Origin: Gemmatimonadota bacterium
Lineage (GTDB): Bacteria > Gemmatimonadota > Gemmatimonadetes > Longimicrobiales > Longimicrobiaceae
Length of the DNA: 11,136 nt
Reading direction: 5' to 3'
NCBI GenBank assembly: GCA_019240375.1
Contig: JAFAYN010000359.1
Span: 1 to 11,136 of the forward strand
A program made the position numbers and the translations under genes. Of this stretch, positions 8,360 through 11,136 are shown piece by piece. Positions within the stretch are counted from its first letter, which is position 1, and every line of letters begins with the position of its first letter. Under the pieces are notes generated by a model. It worked only from the letters and a program-made list of their open reading frames with translations. It did no database searches and had not been told where the DNA came from.

Positions 8360-10137
8360 GCAGTCCGGCGCGGCTCAGAGCCGCGCAGAAGCTCTTCCTG
8401 AGCTACCTGGTGCTGATCGGGGCCACGGTCGCGACGCTGACCGTGGCCGTCGGCTTCACGCTGCGCCGCCAGCTGATCGACCTGGAGGCCGACGGCCTGC
8501 GCCGCGAGCTCTTCCTCGTCATCTCCATCCACCGCCAGAGCCCCGACGTCCCCCCCGACCGGCTCGCCGACAGCCTGGGCGCGCTGAGCGGGCGCCGCGT
8601 CACCTTCATCGCCCGGAACGGCAGGGTGCTGGGCGACTCGGAGGAGGACGGCCCCGGGCTGGCCCACATGGAGAACCACCTCAACCGCCCCGAGGTGCGG
8701 GTCGCGCTGCAGGGGCGCGTGGGGCGCTCGGTGCGCTACAGCCGCTCCATCCGCATCGACCAGCTGTACCTGGCCGCGCCCGGCGCGCGCGGTCAGATCG
8801 TCCGACTGTCCATCGCCCTGCACGATGTGGACGAGGCGGTGTCCCGCATCCAGCGGCGGATCGTGGTGGGCGGCGGGATCGCGCTGGTGATCGCCGGGCT
8901 CCTGTCGCTGGGCTTCAGCGTGGCCGTCACCCGTCCGCTGCGCCGGGCCGCCGAGGTGGCCCGCGCCATGGCCGGCGGCGACCTTTCGCGCCGGGTGCAG
9001 CCCCGCCACCGCGACGAGCTGGGGGAGCTGGCCTACGTGCTGGACTCGCTCGCGGGCGAATTGCAGCGGCGGCTGGGGCAGCTGGAAGGGGAGCGCGCCG
9101 AGATGCAGACGCTGATCGACGCCATGTCGGAAGGGGTGCTGGCGCTGGGTCCGGAGGGGAGCGTGCGCCGCGCCAACCCCGCCGCGCGCCGGATCTTCGG
9201 GCTGCGCGACGACCCGTACGGGCTGTCGCCCCAGGAGGTGGCGCGCCGCCCCGCCTTCCTGCGGCTGGTGGAGCGCGCCCTGGCCGGTGAGCAGGTGACG
9301 CCCACCGAGCTGGCGTACGGGAGCCAGCAGCTCCTCGCCACCGCCCAGCCGCTCGTCAGCGGGGGTGCGGTGCTGGTGTTCCTGGACGTGTCCGAGCTGC
9401 GCCGGCTGGAGGGCGCCCGCCGCGACTTCGTCGCCAACGCCTCGCACGAGCTGAAGACGCCGCTCACGGCGATCCGCGGCTACAGCGAGACGCTGCTGGA
9501 TGACGACCTCCCGCCCAACCTCCGGCGGCAGTTCGCGGAAACGGTCAAGGCCAACGCGGACCGGCTGCAGCGCATCGTGGACGACCTGCTCGACCTGTCT
9601 CGCATCGAATCGGGGAGCTGGCGCGCGGAGCCGGAGACGGTCGCGGTCGTGGAAGCGGTGGAGGACGCCTGGTCGGCCTTCGAGGCGGCCGCGGTGGTGA
9701 AGCGGGTGGAGCTGCGCGTGGAGGTGAGCCCCGCGTGCGACCACGTGCAGGCGGACCCGTCGGCGCTCCGGCAGATCCTGACCAACCTGTTCCACAACGC
9801 CCTGCGCCATACGCCTTCCGGCGGGGCGATCACCGTGACGACCCACTGCTGCGTGACTTCGGGGCGGGATGGCCCGGCTTCATCGGTTCCTGGGACGGGT
9901 TGGGTGCAGGTGGAGGTGCGGGACACGGGGTGCGGGATCCCGGCGGCGCACCTGCCGCGGATCTTCGAGCGGTTCTACCGGGTGGATGCGTCGCGGTCGC
10001 GGGCGGAGGGGGGGACGGGGCTGGGGCTGGCGATCGTGCGGCACCTGGTGGAGAGTCATGGGGGGCAGGTGGAGGCGGAGAGCGAACTCGGACAGGGGAC
10101 TACGATCCGGTTCACGCTTCCGGCGGGGGAGGACTGA
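8356..10137 (+). CDS. phoR: PhoR-type membrane sensor histidine kinase
   Basis: Inner-membrane sensor kinase that phosphorylates the regulator encoded just upstream. I start it at GTG 8356, overlapping the regulator stop as GTGA; the in-frame ATG at 8212 would lie deep in the regulator gene and add a non-kinase sequence. This gives 593 residues. Order: TM1 (13-36); extracytoplasmic sensor (about 37-168) with the PhoR-typical elements RRVTFIARNGRVLGDSEED and MENHLNRPEV; TM2 (169-191); HAMP (about 192-243); PAS (about 250-350, from MQTLIDAMSEGVL); HisKA with H364 in NASHELKTPLTAIRGYSE; HATPase_c with N481 in NLFHNALRHTPSGG, D523 in RDTGCGIP, the F box ERFYRVD and GGTGLGLAIVRHL. All catalytic boxes are intact. 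Oddities: an insertion of roughly 12-15 residues between the N and G1 boxes, containing CC, and a change of codon style from there to the stop. Kinase identity is certain. The PhoR assignment is strong from the sensor signature, but the signal is inferred. Confidence 0.9.
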   Translation: MSSPARLRAAQKLFLSYLVLIGATVATLTVAVGFTLRRQLIDLEADGLRRELFLVISIHRQSPDVPPDRLADSLGALSGRRVTFIARNGRVLGDSEEDGPGLAHMENHLNRPEVRVALQGRVGRSVRYSRSIRIDQLYLAAPGARGQIVRLSIALHDVDEAVSRIQRRIVVGGGIALVIAGLLSLGFSVAVTRPLRRAAEVARAMAGGDLSRRVQPRHRDELGELAYVLDSLAGELQRRLGQLEGERAEMQTLIDAMSEGVLALGPEGSVRRANPAARRIFGLRDDPYGLSPQEVARRPAFLRLVERALAGEQVTPTELAYGSQQLLATAQPLVSGGAVLVFLDVSELRRLEGARRDFVANASHELKTPLTAIRGYSETLLDDDLPPNLRRQFAETVKANADRLQRIVDDLLDLSRIESGSWRAEPETVAVVEAVEDAWSAFEAAAVVKRVELRVEVSPACDHVQADPSALRQILTNLFHNALRHTPSGGAITVTTHCCVTSGRDGPASSVPGTGWVQVEVRDTGCGIPAAHLPRIFERFYRVDASRSRAEGGTGLGLAIVRHLVESHGGQVEAESELGQGTTIRFTLPAGED

Positions 10138-10159
10138 GTTCGTGGTGGTGGGCCGCTCC

Positions 10160-10269
10160 AGAGCCCGCAAACTACGCGGTCTCTTCCGCGGGGCCGGTGA
10201 GCCTCACGATACAGCCGTGAGTCTCCCCGACCGCTACGGGAGCCTCGCCAAACGGCCGGCGAGTCTCCC
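10160..10269 (+). repeat. Three tandem imperfect stem-loops with shared C/T mismatch
   Basis: Directly after the kinase stop are three related hairpins, about 38-41 nt apart. Hairpin 1 pairs 10160-10168 with 10176-10184 around loop AAACTAC. Hairpin 2 pairs 10199-10208 with 10216-10225 around ATACAGC. Hairpin 3 pairs 10238-10249 with 10258-10269 around AAACGGCC. Each 5' arm contains GAGCC and each 3' arm ends TCTC, so each stem has one C opposite T at the same place. The inner pairs differ between copies yet stay complementary (CCGC/GCGG, CTCACG/CGTGAG, CTCGCC/GGCGAG). Loops start A(A/T)AC. This looks like selection for structure, in RNA or as a repeat family. It does not match a known RNA family that I recognise. 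Confidence 0.65.
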
Positions 10270-10309
10270 TCGCAACAGAATGTGGGAACGGCAGGGAACG
10301 GCAACGACG

Positions 10310-10349
10310 AAAAGGTCGGCATCCACGCGAGATGCCGACCCTTTTTTTT
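10310..10349 (+). terminator. Rho-independent terminator of the two-component operon
   Basis: A perfect 10-bp stem, GGTCGGCATC with GATGCCGACC (10314-10323 and 10331-10340), closes a 7-nt CACGCGA loop and is followed by a run of eight T residues (10342-10349). AAAA precedes the stem (10310-10313), so the minus-strand copy also has a short T-tract and might stop readthrough from the receptor gene on the right. It lies about 170 nt past the kinase stop, putting the tandem hairpins inside the 3' untranslated region of the mRNA. Confidence 0.92.
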
Positions 10350-10580
10350 CACCTGCCGTGCAGCGCCGGATGGGGGCGTGCGGCGCCGGCATTCGCGAGA
10401 GTCCCGACCAGCCCCCCTCCCCCGACCCCTCCCCCACAGGTGGGGAGGGGAGCACGACAACTACAGCTTTGCCTTGCAGTTCTCCCCCTTTCTCCTGCTT
10501 GCGGGGGATCAAGGGGGCTGCTGTGGGCCGGGGGGATAGGGGGCCTGCAGGCTGTAACCTGTCCCCTGTAACCTGCGGTC
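10350..10580. other. Non-coding stretch with C/G-rich hairpin, G-run cluster and direct repeat
   Basis: No convincing gene here; short open frames lack start signals and are Pro/Gly/Arg-biased. Three structures are visible. A perfect 9-bp hairpin, CCCCTCCCC with GGGGAGGGG (10426-10434 and 10442-10450), resembles REP-like dispersed elements of GC-rich genomes. Five G-runs at 10503-10507, 10513-10517, 10525-10527, 10530-10535 and 10539-10543, with short loops, fit a canonical G-quadruplex motif on the plus strand; CCCCCTT at 10484-10490 can instead pair with AAGGGGG at 10511-10517. CTGTAACCTG is directly repeated (10552-10561 and 10566-10575) with a 4-nt spacer, just past the stop of the minus-strand receptor. 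Confidence 0.55.
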
Positions 10581-11136
10581 CTACATCCCCCACCCCACGT
10601 TCACCCCCGCGTACAGCGCCCGCCCCGGTCCCGGCTCGTAGAACCTCCCCCCGAAGGCGTTGATCGTCACCGAGGTGTTGTACTCCCGGTCCAGAAGGTT
10701 GCTGACGCCCACGAAGGGTGAGGCGCGCAGCGTCCCCCTGCGCGCGCCCTCCCAGCCGGTGCGCAGGTCCGTGACCGTGTACGCGGGGGAGCGGAAGCGG
10801 TTGGCGTCGTCCACCGGGATCGCGGACGAGTACCGGCCTTCCAGCTCCGCGAAGGGGCCGGCGCCGCTCTCCCAGGCGAGGCGTGCGTCCACCCGGTGCG
10901 GGGCGATCCCGGGAACCCGGTTCCCGTCCAGCGTCGTCCCGTTCACCACGTAGCGGCGGAAGCGCGCGTCGGTCCAGGTGTACGCCACCCGCCCCGCCAC
11001 CCCGCGTCCCAGCGCCGCCGAGGCGCCCGCCTCCACCCCCCGGTGGTCGGCCGAGCCGGCGTTGCGGAAGAACTGCCGCCCCGGCGCGCTCGCCACCTCG
11101 AAGGGAATCAGCGCGTCGCGGACCCGGGAGCGGTAC
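10581..11136 (-). CDS. TonB-dependent receptor, C-terminal barrel (5' part outside window)
   Basis: The last 184 residues of an outer-membrane TonB-dependent receptor, probably for a siderophore or other metal complex. The frame is open to the right edge (YRSRVRDALIPFE at 11135-11097), so the GTG at 11096 is internal, not a start. Alternating beta-strand pattern and the family signatures are clear: FFRNAGSADHRGVEAG, then NRVPGIAPHRVDARLAW, then VSNLLDREYNTSV, and finally GGRFYEPGPGRALYAGVNV near the C-terminus. The protein ends WGM rather than the usual terminal aromatic residue. This receptor has no extension beyond the barrel, unlike the other receptor in the window. The stop TAG is at 10583-10581. 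Its promoter and N-terminal domains lie outside, so substrate and regulation cannot be judged. Confidence 0.92.
   Translation of the reverse strand, partial: YRSRVRDALIPFEVASAPGRQFFRNAGSADHRGVEAGASAALGRGVAGRVAYTWTDARFRRYVVNGTTLDGNRVPGIAPHRVDARLAWESGAGPFAELEGRYSSAIPVDDANRFRSPAYTVTDLRTGWEGARRGTLRASPFVGVSNLLDREYNTSVTINAFGGRFYEPGPGRALYAGVNVGWGM

Noticed and set aside
8212..10137. Kinase start at the ATG 8212
   Set aside because: It would add 48 residues that merely read another frame of the response regulator gene. The GTG at 8356 gives a normal 4-nt coupled overlap and puts TM1 near the N-terminus.
10160..10269. CRISPR array
   Set aside because: Only three degenerate units without constant-length repeats or unique spacers and no cas genes; the copies covary as hairpins instead.
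9869..10663. A 264-residue plus-strand frame running from the kinase end across the intergenic region
   Set aside because: It overlaps the conserved kinase ATPase domain in another frame and then runs through a strong terminator; composition is Arg/Gly/Ser/Pro-biased.
10581..11096. A short independent 171-residue gene starting at GTG 11096
   Set aside because: The frame is open further to the window edge with receptor-like sequence (YRSRVRDALIPFE), so this is the end of a longer receptor gene.

Overview
This window is very GC-rich and densely coded. Its gene content is that of a diderm bacterium: two TonB-dependent outer-membrane receptors, one with an N-terminal carboxypeptidase-regulatory-like domain, a periplasmic HtrA-type protease, and a bacterial CDC48/VCP-like double-ring AAA+ ATPase. 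Together with the codon style, this would fit Gemmatimonadota (for example the Longimicrobium group). That assignment is an inference from gene types, not from a marker gene.

Layout. (1) Positions 1-2293, minus strand: a CDC48/VCP-like AAA+ unfoldase whose last few codons run off the left edge. (2) A divergent intergenic region of 230 bp. (3) Positions 2524-3555, plus strand: an exported single-PDZ serine protease of the HtrA/DegS type with an intact catalytic triad. (4) A strong hairpin at 3590-3623, shared as a bidirectional terminator with the convergent gene. (5) Positions 3650-7375, minus strand: a 1241-residue Oar-like TonB-dependent receptor with an unusual C-terminal extension, made of a Gly-rich linker followed by a Spy/CpxP-like domain with two LTxxQ motifs. 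(6) A second divergent intergenic region, 7376-7651. (7) Positions 7652-8359 and 8356-10137, plus strand: a PhoB-type response regulator and a PhoR-type sensor kinase, overlapping by 4 nt as GTGA. (8) A 443-bp non-coding region. It contains three tandem stem-loops that keep the same C/T mismatch while their inner pairs vary, then a textbook intrinsic terminator, a C/G-rich hairpin, a potential G-quadruplex and a short direct repeat. (9) Positions 10581-11136, minus strand: the C-terminal part of a second TonB-dependent receptor, cut by the right edge.

Functional reading. The left half is about protein quality control: a cytoplasmic unfoldase next to a periplasmic protease. The large receptor also carries what looks like a periplasmic chaperone or stress-sensor domain. 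The right half is a two-component system of phosphate-sensing type between two outer-membrane receptor genes, which suggests envelope or nutrient-uptake regulation. No phosphate transporter, siderophore or mobile-element genes are visible here. The observations most worth following up are the receptor-LTxxQ fusion, the tandem covarying hairpins after the kinase, and the abrupt codon-style change with a short insertion inside the kinase ATPase domain.
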